Origin: Verrucomicrobiota bacterium
GTDB lineage: Bacteria; Verrucomicrobiota; Verrucomicrobiia; Opitutales; UBA2995
Assembly (NCBI GenBank): GCA_027297085.1
Contig: JAPUIL010000561.1
Location: forward strand, 1-6,328
Direction: 5' to 3'
DNA length: 6,328 nucleotides
In this document: piece after piece, positions 1 through 6,328 of the stretch
How positions within the stretch are numbered: the first letter of the stretch is position 1
How the letters are laid out: every line of letters begins with the position of its first letter
Translations under genes and position numbers: made by a program
Notes under the pieces: generated by a model
Database searches by the model: none
What the model was told of the DNA's origin: nothing
The model's input: the letters and a program-made list of their open reading frames with translations, nothing else

Positions 1-962
1 TCCCAACCACCCCGAGGGTTTTCCGTATCTGCGATTCGGATACTCACTTCTTCACCATCACTGCGAAACAAAGTTATAAATTTACAGCTCCACTTTCCGT
101 CGACAAGTTGCAGCGAATCCCCCAACGGATAAGCGACATGCAGTTCGTTGAGTTCAATGGAACTCGCCTTGTTACTACCAGGATCGATTTCAACTCGATT
201 GATCTCAAAGTCCAGAGATCCATATGCAGCTAATCCAATAAAACCATCTGTATACATAGCCCGGTTTGCCTTTTCTCTGGTAATGGGGTATTTCTGCCCT
301 CTATGCTCCAGGCTAACAGTGATGTTCGCTGTTTCGTCAGAGTTTCCATAAACTTCAACTTCTAAATAAACTTGTTCACCAGGGTTAAACACTGGAGTCT
401 TAACTGCCTTGGTATCATCAACGGGTCGTCCCTTCTGACCATGTTCGGTCAGCTTGAATAATCCCTCTTTTTCCCAAACGGCCATCCAGGAGGATGCGCC
501 CTTGGGTGCACCACGAAACTCGCGTGTCTCAAACAAAGATTCACCGCCAAAGCACAATCCAAAGTAGCCGTTCTGTTCGCCACGACCTTCGGGATTCAGA
601 TCCTTGATCGTCACAGTAGCCCTCAGGGAATAGTTGCCTGTCAATGACCAGTCTCGCCGCCAAATCATGCCAATCGGAAGATCTGGAAACTCTTTCCATG
701 TTCGATTCTCAACTTCTTTTCCTCCATGCGACCAGTGCCAGGGAAAGTTCGTAATTGGGTTTCTATTGCCCAAATTCTTCAGCCGGCGGCGTAAAGCCTG
801 ATTTTCAATTTTCCAATAACCCGGGCTCAACGATTCCCAACCGTCTCCATGATAACGTGTGTTGGCGCGATCGAAGTCATCAACGACTTGCCAGTCCGCT
901 GAAAGCATTGAAGTACTACCCAACAAAATGAAGAGCGAGAGAAGAAGGAACGTTCGATGCAT
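1..962 (-). CDS. Secreted protein with LamG/DUF1080-like N-terminal region (3' end beyond window)
   Basis: The frame is open from an ATG at 962 to the window edge, giving 320 complete residues with no stop, so the C-terminus is missing. Residues 1-22 form a clear Sec signal peptide: a short basic start, a Leu/Phe-rich core and a probable cleavage at LSA|DW. Residues 23 to about 265 look like a concanavalin/LamG-type beta-sandwich. They open with WQVVDDFDRAN and a W..L.PGYWKIEN stretch, as in DUF1080-like (3-keto-disaccharide hydrolase type) domains, and close with GFIGLAAYGSLDFEINRVEI, the usual last strands of such folds. A second domain starts near residue 275 (LHVAYPLGDSL, FRSDGEEVSIRIADTENP) and runs off the edge. 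It faintly recalls the N-terminal part of PhoD-like secreted phosphatases of PVC bacteria, but this is from memory and weak. The gene starts 19 bp after the upstream dehydrogenase stop with no recognisable Shine-Dalgarno, so it is probably the third gene of the operon. The catalytic role is unknown. The existence of the gene and its secretion are well supported; the fold is a moderate call. Confidence 0.8.
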   Translation of the reverse strand, partial: MHRTFLLLSLFILLGSTSMLSADWQVVDDFDRANTRYHGDGWESLSPGYWKIENQALRRRLKNLGNRNPITNFPWHWSHGGKEVENRTWKEFPDLPIGMIWRRDWSLTGNYSLRATVTIKDLNPEGRGEQNGYFGLCFGGESLFETREFRGAPKGASSWMAVWEKEGLFKLTEHGQKGRPVDDTKAVKTPVFNPGEQVYLEVEVYGNSDETANITVSLEHRGQKYPITREKANRAMYTDGFIGLAAYGSLDFEINRVEIDPGSNKASSIELNELHVAYPLGDSLQLVDGKWSCKFITLFRSDGEEVSIRIADTENPRGGW

Positions 963-981
963 AATTAGAAGTTATAAAAAG

Positions 982-1854
982 CTACTGAAGTCTTTCTGAT
1001 TCGCGGAAAGCTTCGATGATGGCGCTGTTGTCTTGAGAACCTAAGCCCTTATTTTCAAGACCCTCAAGCAAGGATTGGTGTAATTCACTCAACGGCGTTT
1101 TTGCACCCTTTGAGGAGGCAAGTTTCAGTATAAGCCGAACATCTTTAAGATGCTGTGATAAACGCGCTTGTGGAGATTCAAAATCACCGGCAACCATGCG
1201 TGGTCCTTTAGTCAACATTACTTCTGATGCTGCCGGTGTTTCTTGTATTACAGAAAGCGTCCTCTCAAGATCGAATCCCAGTGCCTCCGCAAAGGCTAGT
1301 CCTTCCGCCAGAACGGCACGGTTCAAACCGAGAATCAAATTGTGGATTAATTTAAACCGCGAAGCCGAGCCTGCTCCACCCAGATGGAAGGAGCGGTTGG
1401 CCAAGTCATCAAAGAGCTGTTGATACCTGGCAATCACCTCTTTGCTACCGCCTAAAAACAAAACGGCCTCTCCTTTTCGCAATTGAGCGCTCGAGCCAGC
1501 TACATTCGCTTCAATATACGGAACAGATTTTTGCGACAGCGAATCTGCCAGTCGATTCATCTCTTCCGGATCACCAGTAGTTGTATCGATAATTACATGA
1601 CGATCCGATTCTAATAAGTCGCCTTGTTCATGCAACACCTCCGAAACATCATTACTAGTCGGAAGGCAAAATATCACACGATCACATTTTTTAATCAAAT
1701 CCGCTGCACTACTGCAAAAGCTGATATTTGCCAGATCAGGATTTATAGGATCGCAACCATATAAATCGTAGCCCTTCGTACTAAGACGCTCAGCAATAGC
1801 ACTCCCCAAAAGCCCGACGCCAATCAATCCCACTGCATCATTTTCAGCCGCCAT
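982..1854 (-). CDS. NAD-type 3-hydroxyisobutyrate dehydrogenase family oxidoreductase
   Basis: This is a cytosolic beta-hydroxyacid dehydrogenase of the 3-hydroxyisobutyrate / tartronate-semialdehyde reductase (MmsB/GarR/GlxR) family. Such enzymes interconvert a hydroxy-acid and its semialdehyde or ketone. From the ATG at 1854 it has 290 residues, the normal family length, and no signal peptide. Visible motifs are the Rossmann glycine loop GVGLLG (residues 12-17), an acidic residue ending strand 2 (GCDP, Asp35) that favours NAD over NADP, the DTTTGDP motif (90-96), the catalytic Lys168 with Asn172 in FKLIHN, and the C-terminal KDVRLILKLA helix (237 on). The substrate loop is divergent: ANVAGSSAQLRKGE replaces the usual PVSGGxxGAxxGTL, so the substrate cannot be assigned. 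A GTG at 1857 in the same frame would add one Met. I prefer ATG 1854 because it overlaps the upstream TGA as TGATG, which suggests translational coupling. A weak AGG lies 10 bases before the ATG. The stop is TAG at 984-982. Confidence 0.9.
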   Translation of the reverse strand: MAAENDAVGLIGVGLLGSAIAERLSTKGYDLYGCDPINPDLANISFCSSAADLIKKCDRVIFCLPTSNDVSEVLHEQGDLLESDRHVIIDTTTGDPEEMNRLADSLSQKSVPYIEANVAGSSAQLRKGEAVLFLGGSKEVIARYQQLFDDLANRSFHLGGAGSASRFKLIHNLILGLNRAVLAEGLAFAEALGFDLERTLSVIQETPAASEVMLTKGPRMVAGDFESPQARLSQHLKDVRLILKLASSKGAKTPLSELHQSLLEGLENKGLGSQDNSAIIEAFRESERLQ

Positions 1855-1857
1855 CAC
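1852..1857 (-). promoter_or_regulatory. TGATG stop/start overlap (translational coupling)
   Basis: On the minus strand the TGA stop of the large gene (1856-1854) shares its final A with the ATG of the dehydrogenase (1854-1852). A GTG immediately before, at 1857-1855, is a possible alternative start. Only a weak AGG lies upstream, so re-initiation by the terminating ribosome is the likely way the second gene is translated. The overlap is seen directly; coupling is inferred. Confidence 0.6.
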
Positions 1858-4800
1858 TTACTGACCTGATTAAGGTAAAATTGATAAACATTATCAGGAT
1901 TATAGTCAGCTGATTGATTATGTTCATGTATCTGTATTCCGAATCGTAACCGATAGACTTCTCCGGCATCAACCCAGGTTTTTTTGTCGCGGTTTTCGTC
2001 GATATCAATCGGAAACGGATTGGCGACCAACACCCCATAATCTCTGCTGTGCGACCAGACCTCGGGATTATCTGGTGCAGACATTACCTGCAGCCCAACA
2101 TGTTTGCCATCGATCAGGCCTGAGTAATCCCACCAGCGATCAATCTTTCCCCAGGTTCCTTCTTCATCCACTCCACCAGCAGCGCTGAGAATTGAACCAT
2201 TACCTTCCTCGACTGTGATCGGAGTAGCCATACGCATGGCTAGCCCCATCTCCTCCTTGACACCAAAGAATGTTTTTTGCGGAAAAATAAAACGAAGGTC
2301 TGTTGTCAATAGGTAACCATCTGTATTCAGGACAATCGTATAATCGGCAATCATGGTGCCTAAAGTTTTACCATCCTGACCAAGGTAGCGATTGCGCACC
2401 GAGAACTCCGCTGTATTTTCTGTAACGACCGGCTCCTTTTGAAACCCTTCGTGCAAAACAACACCTGACCGGTTATGCCAGTAGTTCTCCCCATTCAGAT
2501 TTGCGAATCCCAGGGAAATACCCGGATGCATGAAGGGATGGTCGGTTCGGTCCACGCCTTCAATCGGTGGAAAGTTTCGGGTTACTTGTATTCCTCCCGT
2601 TGTTTTTACTCGCGCAAAAAACGGACGCCAAGTTTGATCATGCCAGTAAACATAGGAGGCGATGAGCTGGCCGTTGAAATCAATATTGAGCCGATCGTCC
2701 AGGCATCGGAGATACAGACCTTTTTGCCGGTCTCCCCAAGCCCGTCCGGAAAGCGGATCAGCCACGGATCGAAAAGAATTGGTGATCTTATCCTCCTCGT
2801 GTTTATCGGAAGAATCCCTTTCTTTTTTTTGCGCCGACAGAAGGTAAGCCGTGAGGTTCGCCACGTCCTGCGAAGATAAAGTCGCAGCAAATATATCCGG
2901 CATGGCGGATAGCTCCAGCGTTTCACGTTTAGTGATATCCGATTTCAATACAAGGGCGGTTGTCCCACCCATCATACCAAACTTCAACGCACGACCCGTT
3001 TCTTCGAGAATGACGCCTGCGTAAGATTTTCCATCCCGAGTTGAAACCGTTTGCATAGCAAAACCTTCCACAATCACGTCACTTGGATGGATGATAGAAT
3101 TGATAAGAACGGTCGCATCAGCCCTGGAGCCAATATCGGACAGATCAGGAGCAAACACGTTGCCGCGACTTTCCATTCGATGGCATGACACGCAGTTGGA
3201 ACCTTGAGGGCTGAGGAAAAGCGCACGCCCTCTGACGGGATCGGCTTGATTAATTAGTGCAAGCGATTCGTCATTAGTGGCCGGAGTCGACGGTGGTTTC
3301 AGTAAGTGAGGTCGAAAGATCAGCACGTAGCCCAATTCAGTGGCTATATTTCCCTCCAGGTTGGGACCGAAATCCGCGTGACCTGCCGGATATTCATCTT
3401 GATAGATATCGCAGGTCGAGTTCCCAATCTTAATTTCCATACTCGTTGCTTTAAACCGGTCTCGAGCCCAGTCAGGCAGGCGATTGGCATCCTTGTCGTA
3501 AACCAGGAAAACAGTTGAGTCATACCTCAGATTCAACGATAAACCGGTGCCGGGTCCTGCTAAGGCACCCTTGTTGGACCGGCGAATAAAGGTCTCGCCA
3601 ATCAATTCCAGCGGAACTTTTGAAAAGCGCTCGCGACCATCCGAATATACAGGTACGATCGGCTGCAACGCCGCCTCAACGACCTCCTCTCCTGAAGGTA
3701 AAACAACAGCAATCGGGTCCAATACTACGGATTGAACATCCTTCCCGTAGGCTAAATCCGTGTCAGCTTCCTCCGGATTTTCCAGGCTTTTAATCACCGG
3801 ATTGTCTTTGCCACCTAAACGCATACGGGCGAGTTCAGAAGTGATAGGATCTGCATCCTTGGACATGACAACAATCTCCAACTCAGACAACGCATCATCC
3901 TCCAGCGATGCAAGTAGCGCGGCACGCCGAACTCCTGCACGTTTATCTTTCAAAAGGCTTGTAAGTTCTGACTGACTAAACAGCGTCCGCATTGCACCCC
4001 AAACTGAATAAAAAACGATCCGATCCAGCTCTGTAGCCGCCAGCTTGAGAACTTCTTTATTCCACCGCTTCTCTCCCACTCGACGAATCGCCAGAATTGC
4101 TTCGTGCCGAAGCCGTGGCTCCGAATCTTGAAGTGCTTTTCTAACTACACTGTGCAGCTGGTTATCCCCTCTTTGCTGTGCCCGATGAGCAAGTATTCGC
4201 AATACCTGCACGCGAAGATTCAGAGAAGTATCCTGCAGCTTTGATTGGAAATAACGGTCCAATTCTGTATTTAAAGGATCGATACGAGCCAAAGTCCAAG
4301 CCAACCAGGTTTCGAGTTGCTCAGACCTTCCCGATTGTTTTTCCAACAGCTTTTTCAATGGTTCAACAACTTCAGGTCCACGTTGAACTAATAACTCCTG
4401 GGCATTCACTCTCCAGACGGGTAAGTGGCTTCCCAGGTCCTTCCACGGGTCACGCTGGTCGTTCCATTTCAACGCCTTAACTTCTTTCGGCGATATCCGG
4501 TAAATCCTTCCCTCGTTGACCATCTCATTACCTTCAAATTCGGCGCCGTATTGACGACCCCAACTCGAGATATAGATCGCGCCATCCGGACCGATTTCGA
4601 TATCCACCGGGTCAAAACTTCGGCCAGCGCTTAACTCGCTGGATCGTCCGCTACCCGCATGAGCTAGCAGGTCAAAGTTCTCCTTTTCAGGTTGCAGCCA
4701 AGCGCCTTTCCATCGAGGCCGGTAGATGTAAACCTTTCGACTGAGCCAGTCGTTAATGAGAAATACGCCTCGGTACTTTTCCGGATAGGAATTCAGGTCA

Positions 4801-5738
4801 CAATATATCACACCGGCTCCAGATCCTTCAAAGAGCGGTCCTGCGGAGGGAGCGGAAGGTAAATGATCATCTCCCTTCCAATCGTAGCTCCACGGATGCC
4901 CCCATCCAAAGTTTGCCCCATAAAATGACGAGAAAATTTTATCTCCCAGGTTCTGGTCGTTATCTGTACCGAGCCAGTTGAATCCACTATCGAAAGCGAT
5001 ATCGAATGGATTGCGATTTCCACGCGATACAATTTCCAGGTTTGATCCATCCGGGTCGCTTCGCAAAACACCACCATTCAGTCCCCAATCGTCGGACGGA
5101 TTGTGATAGTTTCGCTGATAAGTCTCCGCCGTAAAATTCACAGGCTCAGGAAAATCCGGAAGACCCTCAGGTTCAGGCATGCCGAACAACTCACGAAAGG
5201 CTTTGGGAGCCACCCGATCGGGGGAACGGGTAATCCCTTTGGAATTCCCTTTCGACATATACAGTTTGCCATCCGGCCCCCAGTTCAATCCATGCAAGGC
5301 GTGTTCCAAGTTTCCTAGGTCTGTATAAACACGAATATACTCGTCGGCTTTATCATCACCGTCGGTATCCCTAACCCTGGTGAAGTCGGGCGAGTTGGCC
5401 ACCCAAAGTGTATCGCCTTTCCAGACCAGTCCCTGAATGGAGTTAAAACTAGTGGCAAACTCCTTCCGCGAATCAACAATTCCATCGCCGTCTTCATCAA
5501 TTAGTATCCACACTGAATCACCCTGAGTTTCAGGAACTGGCCGCCGATATTGCGGACCCATACCCACACAGAGTCGACCTTTTGCATCAAAGGTAATGGC
5601 ACAGGGATTTCGCACTAAGGGATCCCGTGCAAACAAACTGACTTCCAAATCGTCTGGGACGATGGGAAAGTCGTCCTGGGCTGACAAGAAGCTCAAACAA
5701 AAGCTCAAGACGCCAGGAACGATGATGCCGTTTTTCAT
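1854..5738 (-). CDS. Secreted PVC-type dehydrogenase/HEAT/cytochrome c protein fused to a DUF6807 (PmoA-like) domain
   Basis: This is an exported 1,294-residue multidomain protein. Numbering is from the ATG at 5738, which is chosen because a Sec signal peptide (1-20, LSA|QDD) then begins directly. The frame extends to a TTG at 5771 that would add 11 hydrophobic residues. Domains in order: (1) about 25-420, a beta-propeller of the PVC membrane-bound dehydrogenase / sorbosone dehydrogenase type. It has two Ca-binding-like DxDxDG loops (81-89 and 124-132), HGLNWGPDGKLY (His149), GNRNPFDIAFD (Arg242) and PVDIEIGPDGAIYISSWG; the His and Arg align with catalytic positions of PQQ-dependent soluble glucose dehydrogenase. 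(2) about 440-650, HEAT-like helical repeats. (3) about 694-810, a beta-rich module. (4) about 835-970, a Pirellula/Verrucomicrobium-type haem domain with one CVSCH (849-853) and probable axial Met946 in SAMPDI. (5) about 994-1277, a DUF6807/PmoA-like domain with DHPFMHPG, LNGENYW, RWWDYSG and SRDYGVLVANPF. The role is probably periplasmic oxidation of a carbohydrate or polyol with electron transfer through the haem. It is the first gene of the operon and overlaps the next start by one base. 'PmoA' here does not imply methane oxidation. Confidence 0.92.
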   Translation of the reverse strand: MKNGIIVPGVLSFCLSFLSAQDDFPIVPDDLEVSLFARDPLVRNPCAITFDAKGRLCVGMGPQYRRPVPETQGDSVWILIDEDGDGIVDSRKEFATSFNSIQGLVWKGDTLWVANSPDFTRVRDTDGDDKADEYIRVYTDLGNLEHALHGLNWGPDGKLYMSKGNSKGITRSPDRVAPKAFRELFGMPEPEGLPDFPEPVNFTAETYQRNYHNPSDDWGLNGGVLRSDPDGSNLEIVSRGNRNPFDIAFDSGFNWLGTDNDQNLGDKIFSSFYGANFGWGHPWSYDWKGDDHLPSAPSAGPLFEGSGAGVIYCDLNSYPEKYRGVFLINDWLSRKVYIYRPRWKGAWLQPEKENFDLLAHAGSGRSSELSAGRSFDPVDIEIGPDGAIYISSWGRQYGAEFEGNEMVNEGRIYRISPKEVKALKWNDQRDPWKDLGSHLPVWRVNAQELLVQRGPEVVEPLKKLLEKQSGRSEQLETWLAWTLARIDPLNTELDRYFQSKLQDTSLNLRVQVLRILAHRAQQRGDNQLHSVVRKALQDSEPRLRHEAILAIRRVGEKRWNKEVLKLAATELDRIVFYSVWGAMRTLFSQSELTSLLKDKRAGVRRAALLASLEDDALSELEIVVMSKDADPITSELARMRLGGKDNPVIKSLENPEEADTDLAYGKDVQSVVLDPIAVVLPSGEEVVEAALQPIVPVYSDGRERFSKVPLELIGETFIRRSNKGALAGPGTGLSLNLRYDSTVFLVYDKDANRLPDWARDRFKATSMEIKIGNSTCDIYQDEYPAGHADFGPNLEGNIATELGYVLIFRPHLLKPPSTPATNDESLALINQADPVRGRALFLSPQGSNCVSCHRMESRGNVFAPDLSDIGSRADATVLINSIIHPSDVIVEGFAMQTVSTRDGKSYAGVILEETGRALKFGMMGGTTALVLKSDITKRETLELSAMPDIFAATLSSQDVANLTAYLLSAQKKERDSSDKHEEDKITNSFRSVADPLSGRAWGDRQKGLYLRCLDDRLNIDFNGQLIASYVYWHDQTWRPFFARVKTTGGIQVTRNFPPIEGVDRTDHPFMHPGISLGFANLNGENYWHNRSGVVLHEGFQKEPVVTENTAEFSVRNRYLGQDGKTLGTMIADYTIVLNTDGYLLTTDLRFIFPQKTFFGVKEEMGLAMRMATPITVEEGNGSILSAAGGVDEEGTWGKIDRWWDYSGLIDGKHVGLQVMSAPDNPEVWSHSRDYGVLVANPFPIDIDENRDKKTWVDAGEVYRLRFGIQIHEHNQSADYNPDNVYQFYLNQVSK

Positions 5739-5918
5739 AGAATTTAAGATAATCAATAAATAGTAATCCAAAAATATAGATCAGCAGGGGCTAACTAGGA
5801 AATTGATTTCATGAATAACAACATGGATTCAACGAACTGCAAAAAGAATAAAAGTATTTAGCTTTTTCCGGGCAAAAAAAATTGGAAAACGCGGCAGCCT
5901 GCTTATTGTTGAGTTACC
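5739..5918. promoter_or_regulatory. Divergent intergenic region with presumed promoters for both directions
   Basis: This 180 bp AT-rich gap lies between two head-to-head start codons, so it must contain, or lie next to, the promoters of the minus-strand operon and of the plus-strand Gfo/Idh/MocA gene. No strong consensus pair is visible. A weak plus-strand candidate is TTGGAA (5882-5887), a 16-base spacer and TATTGT (5904-5909), which would give an almost leaderless mRNA. On the minus strand TATATT is a possible -10 element without a convincing -35. Neither start has a clear Shine-Dalgarno. The function is inferred from gene orientation, not from motif strength. Confidence 0.45.
5861..5892. 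repeat. Imperfect inverted repeat upstream of the Gfo/Idh/MocA start
   Basis: Left arm gctttttcc (5861-5869) and right arm ggaaaacgc (5884-5892) pair at 8 of 9 positions across a 14-base A-rich loop. The repeat ends 26 bases before the plus-strand ATG and overlaps the weak -35 candidate, so it could be an operator. Low-complexity A/T tracts make chance pairing quite possible. Confidence 0.25.
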
Positions 5919-6328
5919 ATGTTCACTGAAAATACCCAAAATTCTCTTTCTCGTCGCGAATTTGTCCAAATAAGTGGCAAAGCCGCAGCCGCGGCGGCAC
6001 TTTCTTCAGTTGCCTTTCCGTCCATTACCCTGGGAGCTGATCCCCTGAAAAACCCAGTCAAGGTCGCCCACATTGGATTAGGCGTTCGAGGAGGACGACT
6101 TATTCAATACACGTCTTCAATTCCGGCCGCAAAGGTGGTCGCAGTTTGCGATGTTTACAAACCACACCTGCAAAAAGGTGTGATTGGCGCCAACAACCCG
6201 GACGTGAAGACCTATCATGACTATCACGACATGCTGAACGATCCGGAAATTGAAGCAGTCGTCATTGCTTGCCCGGACCATTGGCACGAAAAAATGCTCA
6301 TCGATGCGATGAAGGCGGGAAAAGATGT
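5919..6328 (+). CDS. Tat-exported Gfo/Idh/MocA family oxidoreductase (3' end beyond window)
   Basis: From the ATG at 5919 the frame is open to the window edge, giving 136 complete residues, about a third of the usual ~430-residue length of this PVC/Bacteroidetes subgroup. The N-terminus has a twin-arginine signal: SRREFV at 11-16, an Ala-rich core with six consecutive Ala (22-27) and a probable cleavage at LGA|DP (residue 40). It is therefore exported folded, with its dinucleotide bound. The Rossmann fold follows: VKVAHIGLGVRGG with the GLGVRG loop at 53-58, then VVAVCDV with acidic Asp78 after strand 2. CPDHWHEKMLIDAMKAGKD (from 118) is the segment that normally leads into the EKP catalytic motif, which falls just outside the window. 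The family oxidises or reduces sugars, inositols and glycosides with NAD(P). The substrate is unknown because the C-terminal domain is missing. The gene is divergent from the dehydrogenase operon across 180 bp, which suggests shared regulation. No Shine-Dalgarno is seen. Confidence 0.9.
   Translation, partial: MFTENTQNSLSRREFVQISGKAAAAAALSSVAFPSITLGADPLKNPVKVAHIGLGVRGGRLIQYTSSIPAAKVVAVCDVYKPHLQKGVIGANNPDVKTYHDYHDMLNDPEIEAVVIACPDHWHEKMLIDAMKAGKD

Noticed and set aside
963..981. Terminator between the dehydrogenase and the last gene of the operon
   Set aside because: The gap is only 19 bp and has no GC-rich hairpin, so read-through is more likely.
1908..2759. Methane monooxygenase subunit suggested by the 'PmoA' family name
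   Set aside because: The domain is a soluble secreted DUF6807-type fold without the membrane helices of particulate methane monooxygenase; the name is misleading.
2475..2879. Plus-strand open frame of 134 residues inside the large gene
   Set aside because: It lies antisense to the strongly supported haem/DUF6807 coding region and encodes a low-complexity sequence with no recognisable domain.
4178..4480. Plus-strand open frame of 100 residues
   Set aside because: It is antisense to the HEAT-repeat region, with no domain, no ribosome binding site and no signal peptide.
4808..5077. Minus-strand open frame of 89 residues in another phase of the propeller region
   Set aside because: It is fully contained in the large gene, whose frame matches a known family throughout this stretch.
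5694..5699. Lipoprotein signal at the LSFC sequence of the large protein's signal peptide
   Set aside because: The residue before Cys is Phe, which does not fit a lipobox, and a better signal peptidase I site (LSA|QDD) follows.
5739..5771. TTG start at 5771 adding 11 residues to the large protein
   Set aside because: The added residues only lengthen the hydrophobic segment before a complete signal peptide that begins at the ATG at 5738. No ribosome binding site supports the TTG.

Overview
The window looks like chromosomal DNA from a member of the Planctomycetes-Verrucomicrobia-Chlamydiae (PVC) group, most likely a Verrucomicrobiota or Planctomycetota bacterium. The main reason is the 1,294-residue protein at 1854-5738. 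It has the layout typical of that group: a sorbosone/glucose-dehydrogenase-like beta-propeller, then HEAT-like repeats, then a mono-haem CxxCH domain. A Tat-exported Gfo/Idh/MocA oxidoreductase is also characteristic of those phyla. The base composition is moderate and Shine-Dalgarno sequences are weak or absent. The assignment is inference from protein style, since no rRNA or marker gene is present.

Layout: three minus-strand genes are packed together and probably form one transcription unit, read from right to left. First comes the giant secreted cytochrome/dehydrogenase fusion (5738-1854). Next is a cytosolic 3-hydroxyisobutyrate-dehydrogenase-family enzyme (1854-982), whose ATG overlaps the previous stop by one base. 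Last is a secreted protein with a LamG/DUF1080-like N-terminal region (962 to beyond base 1), separated by only 19 bp and cut by the window edge. A 180 bp intergenic region (5739-5918) divides this unit from a divergent plus-strand gene (5919 to beyond 6328) that encodes a Tat-dependent Gfo/Idh/MocA oxidoreductase. There are no tRNAs, rRNAs, mobile elements or CRISPR arrays.

How the genes may work together: three of the four products carry export signals, and three are predicted oxidoreductases. In the periplasm, the Gfo/Idh/MocA enzyme and the haem-linked dehydrogenase could oxidise a carbohydrate or polyol, with electrons leaving through the CxxCH haem. The cytosolic NAD-type dehydrogenase could process a resulting hydroxy-acid. 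The substrate cannot be read from the sequence.

The most unusual point is the large gene. Its C-terminal ~280 residues match the DUF6807 ('PmoA') family, normally a separate protein, and an additional ~115-residue beta-rich module sits between the HEAT repeats and the haem domain.
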